Assembly: GCA_963556145.1 (NCBI GenBank)
Contig: OY744463.1
Coordinates: 124,001-188,000 of the forward strand
Reading direction: 5' to 3'
Source of the DNA: Hygrocybe punicea
Taxonomy: Eukaryota > Basidiomycota > Agaricomycetes > Agaricales > Hygrophoraceae
DNA: 64,000 nt
Shown here: piece after piece, positions 21,267-32,419 of the stretch
Layout: each line of letters begins with the position of its first letter
How positions within the stretch are numbered: the stretch's first letter is position 1
Position numbers and translations under genes: made by a program
Notes under the pieces: generated by a model
Databases searched by the model: none
Told to the model about the DNA's origin: nothing
The model's input: only the letters and a program-made list of their open reading frames with translations

Positions 21267-22408
21267 GCCCATCAGGGGTTATGATGTCTTCATCTTTTTT
21301 TGTGCATTAATCATGTAAATAATAATATTTTTACTCAAGCACTTAAGTTTTAGAGGACAAGTGAACATTGAGTGAGTGAGGACGAAGGCAAGGGGAAATT
21401 GAACTTGAACTTGAATGCCAGGCTAGTGGCAGTGTCTCTGACCCTTTTTGGATATATTTGTCTTTGTTTGGGTGGGCAAGCCTTCTTTTTGTTCAACTAG
21501 TACTACTCTGACTCTCCTCACTGGCAGGCTCAGGCTCTCAGCATGTTTTGGGTTCCCAGACATGCCCTCTTCTCCTCCTCTGGCATCTCCTCTCCTCACC
21601 TGAGTGTGTTTTGGGCTCCCAGACACCGGCTTTCTTCTGTTTGTGCTGCCGATCCTTCGCTGCTCATCTCAGGCCTGCTAGGACTTGCTAGGACTCACTT
21701 TCTCACCCACAACAGGGCATGTTTTGGGCTCCCAGACATGCAGTCACTGGCTTTCTTCACTGTTAGTGCCCTGCTGTTTTCTCACCCATGGTTTCCCATA
21801 AGCCTGAGTCCTTTATTTTCTACTGGCTCTACCGCTTGCTGGGCTACTCAGGAATCATCCCTGGGGCCGAGTGGAACAGCGAACAATGGTCTGTTGGAAA
21901 AACACGCTACTTTGGCGTGGTGCTTGGCGATCGCTAAATAATGCCTGGTTGGTAATACCCAGCACGAGCAGGTGCCTGCTTTATATGTTACTTTTCACTG
22001 CCTCTTGCTGCTGAGGCTGAGCATTTGTTTTCGATACTGTGTTTCAACAAGTGTAGCGCTCTCACCTCACACACAGAAGCTCTGGTGCAGTATACAAGCC
22101 AGCTGGGCTGATATTCTCACCAACTTCTCTGAATATCAATTCTGGACTTGCTGCTTTCCTTTTGCAATGCCGCATTTTCACTGCTGTGGCTGCCTGCTGA
22201 TATACTTGCTTCATTTTACAGGTAGTACCAGGGCACGTCAAAAACACTCTGTTGCCCTCTCCTTTACACCTTCAAGGCTGCACCTCTCAGATATTTTTTT
22301 GTCCCCATCCTTCCTTGGTTTAGGGCCAGTATAGAAGGCTTGATGTCAAAAACAGGTGTGTCTCCATATCCTCCAATCACTGCAGCTTGATAAGGCCAAG
22401 ATATCTCA
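21267..22408. other. No supportable gene; short dispersed repeats
   Basis: A 25-bp motif with GTTTTGGG(C/T)TCCCAGACATG occurs at about 21545, 21608 and 21722. The open frames are short and unlike known proteins. This is the 3' flank of the split orphan gene. Confidence 0.5.
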
Positions 22409-22849
22409 GGCTTTCTGCTTCAAAAGCATCAGCTGGTTTTTGGATCGACTTTTCATCAGAAAACACGCAATGGGTTTCACACCCATCACTTGTGGTCTGA
22501 CAACAGCCCACCAAACTACTCAATGACATGGATGCTCTCTTTTCAATGGCAGACGTCACTGCTGAGGAAGAACATCCCATAGTAGACTGGCATTTTGACC
22601 TTAGCCAACTCAATTTTGATGGAGATTCTTCAACAACCCCAGAACTCAGTAAGTTCAGTCCAATTTACCGTGATTGCAGGGCCTGACTTGTTGTAGCACG
22701 GATGACCAATGTCGTGTAGGGAGCCTCTGGGTGGAGATTGTCACCACTGATACCGAAACTGGATTGCGTGAGATGGATTCGAATTCCATGGTACCTGCAT
22801 TGATCTGGTACCTTGAAACTGGGACTCACAACTACCTTTAGGTTAGTCC
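22409..22849 (+). pseudogene. Decayed coding fragment of unknown family
   Basis: One frame reads KASAGFWIDFSSENTQW, then a TGA after HPSLVV, then QQPTKLLNDMDALFSMAD and VDWHFDLSQLNFDGDSS up to about 22680. A further piece reads CRVGSLWVEIVTTDTETG to a stop near 22849. Composition looks like real protein and the stop is TGA, as in the other decayed genes here. Not recognised. Confidence 0.35.
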
Positions 22850-24356
22850 CTCTCGCCCTGAGAACACTTCCATCACTTCATCACCAAGAATAGCCAAGGA
22901 CTCACATTTAAACATATATTGTCAATTGTCTGTATCCGAGTGACTGGTGCATATACGCATGCATGACTTCCCCTACTGCTTCCTGAATTCTAACCGATGA
23001 TCGCCTAAGCTCTCATTCTCGCTCAATGCTACCTCATACAATAACTAATCTTGCTGATGACGCTAGTCCCCTAGGCCTTGCAAGTCATCAGTCGAGAAAC
23101 GGCACCAGACAGACTCGAGAGAATGGATGATCACCGGCCCAGTTTTGCCATGGAGGTGTATTTCGCAAATTGTTACGTTTTACCCCGATTTAACCCCCGC
23201 TTCCGACCCACGTCCCTGACTCGACGTCACAAGACAATATCATAACCTGGGTCCGGAACATCGTTGAAGACAACCAACGACGATATCCCAATCCTCATGA
23301 TTACCCTCATCAACCTATCACCGCCGATACATCATACACGTTGATTCAAGCACTTAATAATACCGCGCAACACAATCATCGGATCAGCTGTCTGCTGACA
23401 CCGGACCTGCAACACAGCCGTTGGCCACCTCGTTGGCACCCCAAAACGTATAGACCACGAAGCCAAGCAAGACGCCATTCATCCCGGAGCTTGTCCTCCA
23501 CGCAGCCACGCATGACGAAGAAGCCGACCCTGAAGTTATTCACCAGTATATAATCATTGACATTCGTAGTCAGTATCCTTAAGTTTAGTATAGCTACTCT
23601 TCCCCCGATCGCTACCACGAAACCCAGATACCTCTCTTCTTTCATCCGTTTGTACTCACTTTCTTCCAGAAACACATCCTCGTTTGGTTTATTGTTACCA
23701 GAGTTCGCCGCCATAAGAACAGCGATCTGTAACACAAATGAAATGGAGATGACAAACTCTTGCTGAATTCGAAATAGCAAGTACATCCATGATAGACGAC
23801 CAATGACAATTTAGAGTCTGTATTGTTTTGTAGGACTGCAGTAGAAATGCCATACAACTTATCAGTTACGGGCAAGGTACTGGTGATTACCAGACAGATA
23901 CGTATGTGATCGCTCACCATTACTGACCATGCATCGCCAGACATAAAGCCTTGATGGCAGCATCAGTTCCAAAATGTCCTTACATGATCAGATTTCTCAC
24001 GCTAATGCTGGCCCAAGCACCCAGGTATGATTAACCCTACTAGGATGATTTTTGCATTTATATATTACTTTTCATCCTAGAGTAAATGACCTAATAGTAG
24101 TTTGTTTTCACCTGGATCTGGTGATTTTTGGCCTGTAATAGGTTAATTGTACCGCGACCCTAGGTCAATCTAATGGGTGACGTTCAACCTGACTCACGAT
24201 CACAGTCTGTACAGTGTGGACAGAGTCCCAGCTTACAATACCACTGTCCGTGCTTGTCCACATCTCCCTTTCTACCACCACCGCATCTCCCTTCGAGTCA
24301 TTGTACAGCTCCTTTGCACAAGCTTTTCTTTTGCGAAGAAGTGTGATATGGTAAGA
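22850..24356. other. No supportable gene
   Basis: Contains a plus-strand piece near 23400-23515 (CNTAVGHLVGTPKRIDHEAK, ending in TGA) that looks like coding debris. An imperfect inverted repeat (GGTATGATTAACCCTAC near 24024, with AATAGGTTAATTGTACC near 24135) may be a small MITE. Nothing else is recognised. Confidence 0.35.
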
Positions 24357-24509
24357 TGCAGTCGTTGTGTCTCAGTGGAAGTGAGTGGCTACTACTGCCA
24401 GAACTGCTTGTTCGAGGTCCCTATGGCTAGTATACAACCAGAGAGGAACAGGTATGGAAAATATTATCTTTTCATATGTGCTTCCTGCTTGAAAAAACAT
24501 AACAGATGA
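24357..24509 (+). pseudogene. Fragment resembling the N-terminus of dynactin p62 (DCTN4)
   Basis: From the ATG at 24357 the frame reads MVRCSRCVSVEVSGYYCQNCLFEVPMAS. The YYCQNCLFEVP-AS stretch resembles the Cys-rich N-terminal region of dynactin subunit 4, which helps attach cargo to dynein. The downstream Cys pair expected after NR is replaced (NRYGKYYLF), then ICASCLKKH follows and it stops at 24509. Only about 50 residues of a protein usually several hundred long, so a relic or captured fragment. It lies about 160 bp outside the pogo left end. Family assignment is from memory. Confidence 0.45.
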
Positions 24510-25292
24510 CAGATGTGCTCGTAATTGTTTCCTTTGTTCTAATTGCCGAAACACGCTGTAGAGATTGATATCTCTCTGCATGTGTATTCTCTTATTTTCT
24601 ATTGTTACAGTTTACCTTATCTTCTTTACAATCCCACTTCACCATTTCTTCACCACAGTCCATTTATAGATACTATACAGTACCTATATAGTGGCTTGTG
24701 TATATAGTTACAAACAAGTTGAGTTTTGGGTTTCTATCCAATTGACAGTGCTCGCAAACACGATTCCGTGCCTACACAGGCTGCAATATCTACTGTGCCT
24801 AATCAGGTAACTGGTCACCCTGGGTAGTCGGTCAGATGTGAATTTTAATGAATTCTGGGTCATTTTCATTAAAACAAAAGATGCTAACATATAAATATAC
24901 ATGTTGAGTGCCTAAATACAAAGTTTAGAAGAGGATCAATGGGTATTTCATGAGATATTGTGTGCTGAACTGAATGAGACCCTAACTTTGCATGTGTTTG
25001 GCTCCTGGAAAGTGGTGCCGTTCACTTGTGCAGCGTCTCATTGTCCTTCCATTGCACTCCCCTGGTGGGGGTCGTCCACTCCCTCCTTTGTGGTGCTGAA
25101 CTGGTATGGTAAGTAGTTGCTTTTGGTGTTTAGAATGACTTCTCTCACTCATCTCATGTGCATTTCAGCACTGGAAGATGGGGCCACTACGACATTCCCT
25201 ACTTTGATTCTGGACTGCATCCTTTGGTGAGTGATACTATACACTCAATACATATATAATTGAACCTTTTTAGATTTTTATGAATTTTTTTA

Positions 25293-26102
25293 CAGCCATT
25301 TGCATAAATGATGGCACTTTGTGAAATTTTTTGAATGAATAGAATAATATGGACTTAGACAAATTTTCTGTGCTCAATCCTGTATCTCATGAAATACTGC
25401 ACAGATTGACATGGTTACAGAGGGAAATTTGTACTATTTTCTAAGGGCTATCAGCTCCAGTAATTACAATTGGACTATATTTAGTATATGATGAGTGGTG
25501 GATGAAATAAACAGGTAACGTAGTATTTTTGACACCCAATATGATATTGTAAAATTGTGGCATCAAAAGAGCTCCTATGAACAGATTGTAGGGAGAAAAT
25601 TGTTCAGTTTTTCAAGGGTTATAAGCTCATATACCGTATTTTTCTTCATTCTTGTCCTTTGATCACATAATTATGATTCATGACATATTTCAAACCCAAA
25701 ACATACAAATATAATACAGAGTAATATTGACTCAAAGGACAAGAATGAAGAAAAATATGGTATATGAGCTTATAGCCCTTGAAAAACTGAACAATTTTCT
25801 CCCTACAATCTTGTTCATAGGAGCTCTTTTGATGCCACAATTTTACAATATCATATTGGGTGTCAAAAATACTACGTTACCTGTTTATTTCATCCACCAC
25901 TCATCATATACTAAATATAGTCCAATTGTAATTACTGGAGCTGATAGCCCTTAGAAAATAGTACAAATTTCCCTCTGTAACCATGTCAATCTGTGCAGTA
26001 TTTCATGAGATACAGGATTGAGCACAGAAAATTTGTCTAAGTCCATATTATTCTATTCATTCAAAAAATTTCACAAAGTGCCATCATTTATGCAAACGGC
26101 TG
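25293..26102. mobile_element. 810-bp palindromic MITE with ~370-bp arms
   Basis: Left arm 25293-25662 and right arm 25732-26102 are inverse copies with few mismatches, separated by a 69-bp spacer. Ends CAGCC...GGCTG are flanked by TA on each side, as for Tc1/mariner or pogo elements. No protein is encoded; the ORFs in each arm are mirror images. The transcript would fold into a very long hairpin. Confidence 0.88.
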
Positions 26103-26655
26103 TAATGGGTGGAATGGTCTTGTCATTTTAGCAATCAAATGGAGGTGAAGTACATGATTCGGTCAGAAATGAGTTGTCCCCGAACTTCTCATTCATGCAA
26201 ATTTAGGTGGCTTCACTAAAAAATTGTGGAACTCCATTGTCTCGCTCTCGACGCAATACAAAACTCACGCAACTAGTGAGAAGCCTCCAGCGGATGTAGA
26301 ACGGCATTTTGCCACGAATGTTTGTTGATGGCCCCTTCGGTAGTTCCACACATGCTCGTTGGGGGTCACACTCCACAGTATTGATTGTTGCAGGGGGTTC
26401 TGGGGTGAGCTTCGGACTCGCTGTTTTGAAGTACATTTGTTTGTGCATTGCTGGATGTGACAGGGAGCAATTGGGAGGGCACTCCGGTGGGTGGGGGAGG
26501 AGAGGGTTTTCAACGACTAGGGTACAATTCGTGTGGTTGGTTCATGAATTTGGTGAGTGACTCTTGGAATCAAACAGAGGAACTTCATGTGCTCATCATA
26601 ATTATCACCAGCCCACATCCCATGGTGTGTGACAGCGCTTGGTTGATGTCTCAAT

Positions 26656-27850
26656 TTGGTCCCAGCTCCTGGCATGCAGGTGGATATCATCGTTACAAAG
26701 TTCAAGACTCTAGAACACAAACAGAAATATCCTACATCTGATGTTCAACGGCCCGCTACACCTTCCGGAACCCCACCTGCTACTCCATATTCACCTCCGG
26801 CAATGGAGGATTCAGAGCAACTTGTGGCTCCTATGCCTTATTTCTCACGTCAAGGATGAGATTCCATTATGTCTCTCCAAAGTGCCAACTCGTTGGTCAA
26901 AAGTTTTGAAGACCTAAATCCAGTCAGTGACATATGGCGATGAGGACCCCTATACCTTGGATGTAGAAGAGTGTGAAAATCATACGTTGGATATGACGAA
27001 CTTTGGGGGTGATGGTGGTGTCACGGTGCTGGGTGAGGAAGCTCTCAGTCGCAAGGTTCGGAAAACAGGCAAGATCCTGCAGGAAAAAAAAAGGAAAGTG
27101 AGGAAAGTCTTGGCAGTGAAGGAGGAATGTGAGCAAAAGGCTCAGGTAGAGGGTCACCGCTTAGCTTTCGACACACATTGCCGTCATGTGGCTGGGGATG
27201 CCCTAGTTGTTCCATCACGGCCAATTTCCGGACGCTTTGAAGCTGCCCCTGCTTCAGATATATATCAGTCCTGGCATTTGCCCTCGCCCCTATGCAACTT
27301 GATATCTCGAGCCAGGCAGGTTCTTCAGATGGATGAAACTTGAAGTAGACCAATTTCATGTTGACCTCAATGTTTCATCATGGTATGGCGAACCAGCTGC
27401 AACTCCCATGGATCCATATTCAGATGTGTATACCGCACCTCAACTAGCGGCTGCGGCACCTCCCATAGACCCTGGGTGTGATGCTCAAACTCACGAGGTC
27501 ATTCCCGCTCTTGTAACTCCTGGATCTTATCGCTCAGGATACCAAGTGCGAAGGCAAGGGCAAGGGTTCACAATAACCAAAATAATGCGCGAAATGTGCA
27601 AATATCCAAATCTGGATTGTCATGTGAATGTACATGCAAAACATCACAATCAGCATTCACACCAGTGTCGTAATGTGCGACTTCAGAAGCCCGTGGCATG
27701 GAACCAAGTTTCCACTCACAGAGATTCTTATCAAGACTCTTACCATGAATAGGTGGTTCCATGGGGATTCAGAGGTGGAGAAAATGGAGCCAAGCAGTTG
27801 TGAGGAACAACAGTCATATCTCTACATCAGTCGCCATGTGGTGTAAGTTT
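26656..27850 (+). other. Unrecognised open segments inside the pogo element
   Basis: Three plus-strand open stretches: 26656-26859 (Pro/Thr/Ser-rich), 26927-27343 (charged, KVRKTGKILQEKKRKVRK, then HRLAFDTHCRHVAGDALV) and 27333-27752 (with His-rich HHNQHSHQC). They may be exons of a second gene of the element or host-derived sequence upstream of the transposase. I recognise no domain. Bases 26103-26655 and 24900-25290 show nothing. Confidence 0.3.
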
Positions 27851-28709
27851 CAATCTAACATGCGTTCACCTTGTGTTAACTTGGTATAACAGCCTTCTTT
27901 TCATTCCCTGCACACAGCCACAGCTCTCTTCCTACTGCCATGGATCCAGAAGTTCCCCCTGATATCACGAAACTCAGCCCTGAAGAACGTATCCAGCTTG
28001 CCCTAAAGGCAATAGAAGCCGCCGGATTCAAGCCTGACGGCCAACCGGTGCTTTCTCTCCGACAGGCAGCTACTGCCTTCATCATGCCACGCAGCACTCT
28101 CACCGGTCACTTCCATGGTGTCCCTACTTGCAAGGAAGAACATGTGCACCAACAACGGCTTGCCCCGGTGCAAGCAGAGGTTTTAGTTGAGTGGATCAAG
28201 GTGATGGGGTGATGAGGCATTCCTATGACACAGCCGTTATTGCAGGATTATGTATCGGATATCTGTGGTCGACAGATCGGCACCTCCTGGGTCTAGTGTT
28301 GCCGTAGTTCGGTTCCGAACCTAGCCGAACCCGGTTCAAACCCCGAACCGAACCCGGGGTTCAGTCTAAGTTCAGCCAAATGCTGAACCGGACCGCGGGT
28401 TCGGTTCAGGGTTTCGAGGCTGGCCGGATTTCCTGAACGGCTCCAAACCGCGTCCAAACCGCGAACGCGGATATTTTTAAGGAATTTATTTCATTTGTTT
28501 TTCATATTTCTTTACTTACCATTTCGTGTTAAACGGTATCATGTGACCGGCCGTGACGAGGTAGCTTTCACGCGACACAGCAACATCAACGCGGATTGAA
28601 CACAACACAATTTGTGTTGTGTTCCTCAAGGTAAGTTTCCTTTTTTTCTTAACTTTACTAATGTTATTTGCGACAGGAAAATCGACAACCACGGCAACGA
28701 CAACCACGA

Positions 28710-29160
28710 CGCCCAGCAGCAGCAGCAGCAATGTCGGCAGCAGCAGCAACAGCGGCAGCGGCAACGGCAACAGCAGCAACAGCAGGAGCGCAGCAGCAAC
28801 AGCAGCAACAGAAACGGCAATGGCAACGGCAACGGCAACAGCAGCAGCAGCAGCAGCAGCGCAGGAGCAACAGCAGCAACAGCGGCAGCAGCAACGGCGG
28901 CAACAGCAGCAGCAGCAGCAGCAGCAACACTGGCAGCAGCAACACCGGCAGCAGCAGCAGCTGCTGCTGGTGCATCAAGCCCCAACATCACCATCAGCGG
29001 CGGCAACAACAACGGCAACCACCACCACGACGGCCAGCAGCAGCAGCAGCAGCAATGCCGGCAGCAGCAGCAACAGCGGCAGTGGCAACGGCAACAGCAG
29101 CAGCAGGAGCGCAGCAGCAGCACCAGCAGTGGGAGCGGCAGCAGCAGCAGCAACAGCACC
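28710..29160. repeat. CAG/CAA-rich low-complexity core of hAT-N copy 2
   Basis: About 450 bp of CAGCAGCAG, GGCAACGGCAAC and AGCAACAGC blocks, open in all three plus frames as poly-Gln, poly-Ser/Asn or poly-Ala. It directly follows the intron-like segment, so if spliced it would encode a low-complexity domain. I treat it as repeat, not as a gene. Confidence 0.8.
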
Positions 29161-29185
29161 AGACGGCTCCCCCGTAGCCCAACTT

Positions 29186-29237
29186 CCTCGCGAAGCGTAG
29201 CGCCGTATCAATTGATACGTGCCTGCCATTCGCGAGG
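29186..29237. repeat. Composite hairpin module, copy 3 (best preserved)
   Basis: Arms CCTCGCGAA/TTCGCGAGG enclose a perfect 14-bp palindrome GTATCAATTGATAC in the centre. It lies 154 bp from the right element end. Confidence 0.9.
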
Positions 29238-31483
29238 AGAACGGAGCTCAGGGGTGAGCCAACCTCGGTCTGGGGTTCAGACCGCGTCTGAACCCAGACC
29301 GAACGCTAAGAGACGGTTCAAACCCGAAGTTCAGTTCGCGGTTCCGCCAAAAAGGGTCGGAACCGGACCGAACTGAACTTCGGCAACACTACCTGGGTCA
29401 AGCGATTCCTTTCACGACATCCGGACATCCGGGTAAAATGGACAACATCACTTGAACGTTGCTGTGCACAGTCCCTGAACCACCCCACCACCGACGCATA
29501 CTTCGATCTGCTGAAGGAACTTATTGAGAAATACAACATCAAACCTGAGAATATCTACAACATGGATGAGAAGGGCATCCAACTTGGCATCAGGGCACGA
29601 GTTGCAGCACTGATTGACAGGGATCAGAAGACTGCATTCCAAGTTGAAGACGGCAATCGGGATCTTATCACAATCATTGAGACCATATGCACTGATGGCA
29701 CATCAGTGCGACCCTCTGTCATATTCCAAGGACTCAGATGAAATCTCGAGTGGGGAAGGGTAAATCCATGTGATTCCAGGTAAGTGTTCTCGGTTTATCA
29801 CATACATAACATTACTCATTGTTAACATGGCAGTATTTCGCATTCGCCGAAAGGTTGGACAGATCAAGAGTTGGGTTACCTATGGCTGAAAAAAGATTTC
29901 CATCCAATGTCGGCAGCATGGAACAAGGATGATGGCTATCGACTTCTTGTCCTCGACAGGCACAACTCTCATTGCACCTATCAGTTCTGCAAATTCGCTG
30001 CTGACCACCACATTATCGTAGTCTGTTTACCTCCTCACACAACGCATGCACTTCAACCATGCGATGTTGGCGTATTCGGACCCCTAGCAACCTGCTGGAA
30101 AGCTACCGTCAACCAGTTATCACGTTCTTATGTCCCTATCACCAAGACAAATTTCCTTCTACACTACAGTCAGGCCAGGAATGACGCGCTTAAACCGTCA
30201 ACCATTGTATCTGCATTTCGGAAGACAGGCCTTTGGCCATTAAATCCTGACGCCCTCGACAAAACATTATTTGAACCTGCAAAGAATACCACTATGGAAG
30301 TGGCACAACCCCTCCCTGCAAAATTCCCCGCATTCCTACTTCCTCTTTTGGAAAAGGACATGGAAATGCCAACCAGAAGTGACCGGGTTGTGTACATAAC
30401 ATCACCAAAATGAACACTGGATTCAAACCCCCATCACAATGTCAACTCTGAACCCAACCTCCATCACGCTATGTCCCAGGACGAAGTATGCTGTCTTCTC
30501 GGCCTCCCCCCCAAATTGCCACCAACCGCTTCACACAATGCCCTTCACCAGCAGCTCTCAGAGCTGTGTGCCATTGCTGATGTCACTATCAAACAAATCC
30601 AAAAAGACTACACTCAAATGGTCTTGATGGACGGCGAGAATGAGTGACTCCGAAAACGTGCATTTGGGAAGGAAAAGAAGCAGCACAAGAAAGAGACCAC
30701 ATCGCTTCCCCGTCACATGACAGGAGAGGAGGCGCTTGATCAGCTGGCATGGGCTGACTGGGTTTTGTGCATGAAGGATGTCTTCAAGGAAGCAGCGGGT
30801 ATGTTTTGAGAACATTGCAAGAAAATTGATAACGCGGTGAAACTTGCTCTTGCTGCAGAAAAGGCTCAAATATGTCAGGAGAAGGTAGCAGAAAGGGCTG
30901 CTAAGAAAGATGAGCAGCGTGCTGCTGTTGAAGCATGGAAGGCTGCTTGATGGGAGAAGGCTGTGGAGAAAGCTGCTGAGAAGGCAGCCCACACAAAACA
31001 AGTTCGCCCGAGGAAAACTACCACCACCCACCCCCACCCTCACCCTCGCCCCTGCCCCCGCCCCCGCCATCGCTCAGAGAGCCCAAGCAACTCATCATCT
31101 CCTCCGTCAAGCCCTTCCCCTTCCTCTCACCCTTGCCCTTTCCCTGTCCCTCTTCAATCAGACACAGACCAGGCCCCTACAGACGGAGTTGGGTTACGAC
31201 GGAGTGTATGGAACAGGAATCACTCCTGATGTGGACTTCTTTTGTTTGTATCATCTTGTAGTATGCCCCACACCTTTTTTTTTTGTATTTGTTTTGTTAT
31301 GGTGCAACGTCACTCAGTTTTGAGACCACTTTGTGTGACTCTAAGTTTTTCGCTGCGGTGAACGCGGCCTTTGTAGGTGCGGATTCAGGGTGTGCAAGTT
31401 CTTGTCGTTGGGGTGAAAACCCAAAACTCAACTTGTTTGTATGTATGTACACAAAACACTATATAGGTACTGTATAGTATCTA

Positions 31484-31908
31484 TAAAGGGGAGTGTGCTA
31501 AGGAAATGGAATCTAATGAATGGAGGGGAATGCAGAAGGAAGAGGGATGAAGGAAAATAGAAGAATACGTGCTCACAGAGATATGGATCTCTACATCGCA
31601 TGGGTGGCCAAGTAACCCATACTGGGCAATGTTGGCACCCACTCCAGAAAAGAATTCGTGGCTACTGCAATTCATGGTCAAAAATTCTGAAACCGTGAAG
31701 ACATATTCTCCATATGTCTGTCCATCAGATCACACCTTAACTTTGGTGTCGATCCTCTTGTACTGAGTATAATTTGTCCCAAACGTCTAGTGTGACTGAC
31801 TACCCAATTAGGCACAGTACAACACCTTCGGCAGTGCCCTCACCTGATGCAGGAGACAGTCATCAGTCTGCAAACCTGGTCAGCGTCATCAGTAAACACT
31901 GAACCACC
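31484..31908 (-). other. Coding-like debris on the minus strand, no gene
   Basis: On the minus strand, about 31770-31560 reads TQYKRIDTKVKV, a TGA, then SDGQTYGEYVFTVSEFLTM and GLLGHPCDVEIHISV. It looks like decayed protein-coding sequence, again with a TGA stop; family unknown. The rest shows nothing. Confidence 0.25.
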
Positions 31909-32403
31909 ATGAAATTCTCCATTATTGCAATTATTGTAGATGGGATTCTACCGAAGTTGGAATCACCTTCAAGAAACCAACTAGTCTTGCAGGTACAAAA
32001 CCTTTTCGGCCCAATCCATAAATCATGCCTTCGAAGCTCATCACTCAATTTCGTGAAAGCCCAACATCAAAGATTTGAAGACTCCACCCTGGATTCGCTC
32101 GAATTTGAACGTCTAAAGGAACATTTTGAGCCTTTCCTATGTTCAGCATCAGGATCATCCTCTGTCCTTACTAGCGCCGCCCCTCACCATTCTCACACAA
32201 ATTCCATCACTGCTGCTGCTTCTGCAGTGCTTGCACATGATATCCCTGGAGTTATGAAGTACAATCCTTTGACACGTAGTTGGAGTGGGAGGAACAAGAT
32301 GGCGAATAAGGATGAGATGCCAGAGGACAGGAGCAGGATTGAGATTGCCATCGTGAGTAGCTTGGAAAGGGGTGGGGGGGAGATGCAGATGTTGATTTTA
32401 TGA
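31909..32403 (+). CDS. Hypothetical protein, doubtful
   Basis: A 164-codon open frame starting MKFSIIAIIVDGILPK. It contains a plausibly globular stretch (QVQNLFGPIHKSCLRSSSLN), a Ser-rich region and MKYNPLTRSWSGRNKM. A GT donor (GTGAGTAGC) near 32353 suggests the last residues are intron. No recognised domain, no close neighbour of known role. Could be an exon of a decayed gene. Confidence 0.3.
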   Translation: MKFSIIAIIVDGILPKLESPSRNQLVLQVQNLFGPIHKSCLRSSSLNFVKAQHQRFEDSTLDSLEFERLKEHFEPFLCSASGSSSVLTSAAPHHSHTNSITAAASAVLAHDIPGVMKYNPLTRSWSGRNKMANKDEMPEDRSRIEIAIVSSLERGGGEMQMLIL

Positions 32404-32419
32404 GGCACATCGAGACTAT

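Larger units (their letters stand above)
28294..29391. mobile_element. Non-autonomous hAT-type element (hAT-N copy 2), complete
   Basis: 1,098 bp with ends TAGTGTTGCCGTAGTTC and the inverse of TAGTGTTGCCGAAGTTC, flanked by the exact 8-bp duplication CCTGGGTC (28286-28293 and 29392-29399). Contains an intron-like segment (GTAAGTTTCC...TTGCGACAG, about 28631-28676), a CAG-rich core, the composite hairpin at 29186-29237, and GAACC/GGTTC-rich subterminal sequence. No transposase. Opposite orientation to copy 1. It interrupts the pogo transposase gene. Confidence 0.92.
27940..31229 (+). pseudogene. Pogo-family transposase (HTH_psq/CENP-B-like plus DDE_1), decayed
   Basis: ATG at 27940 opens an N-terminal HTH region (LSLRQAATAFIMPRSTLTGHF). 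Two adjacent TGA codons follow VMG (28210-28215), where relatives have Arg. The frame resumes GIPMTQPLLQDYVSDICG and is split by hAT-N copy 2 after GTSWV. Removing that element and one TSD restores GTSWVKRFLSRHPD. Catalytic acidic residues appear in YNMDEKGIQLG, LVLDRHNSH and QPCDVGVFGPL, the DDD-type triad of pogo elements. An intron (GTAAGTGTT...GGCAG, about 29781-29834) precedes the exon with GWTDQELGYLWL. Another TGA follows FQGLR, and more stops lie in the C-terminal Lys/Ala-rich tail. Not functional as read. Confidence 0.8.
24667..31483. mobile_element. Pogo-type (Tc1/mariner superfamily) DNA transposon with nested insertions
   Basis: Terminal inverted repeats start TAGATACTATACAGTACC at both ends and remain recognisable for about 120 bp (through GTTGAGTTTTGGG). 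Each end is flanked by TA (24665-24666 and 31484-31485), the target of this superfamily. It carries a decayed HTH-DDE transposase on the plus strand (27940-31229). A palindromic MITE (25293-26102) and hAT-N copy 2 (28294-29391) inserted later. Total 6.8 kb; about 4.9 kb without these insertions. Confidence 0.75.

Noticed and set aside
28626..29200. Poly-Leu/Cys and poly-Gln/Ser ORFs on both strands
   Set aside because: Products of CAG repeats in hAT-N copy 2, open in every frame.
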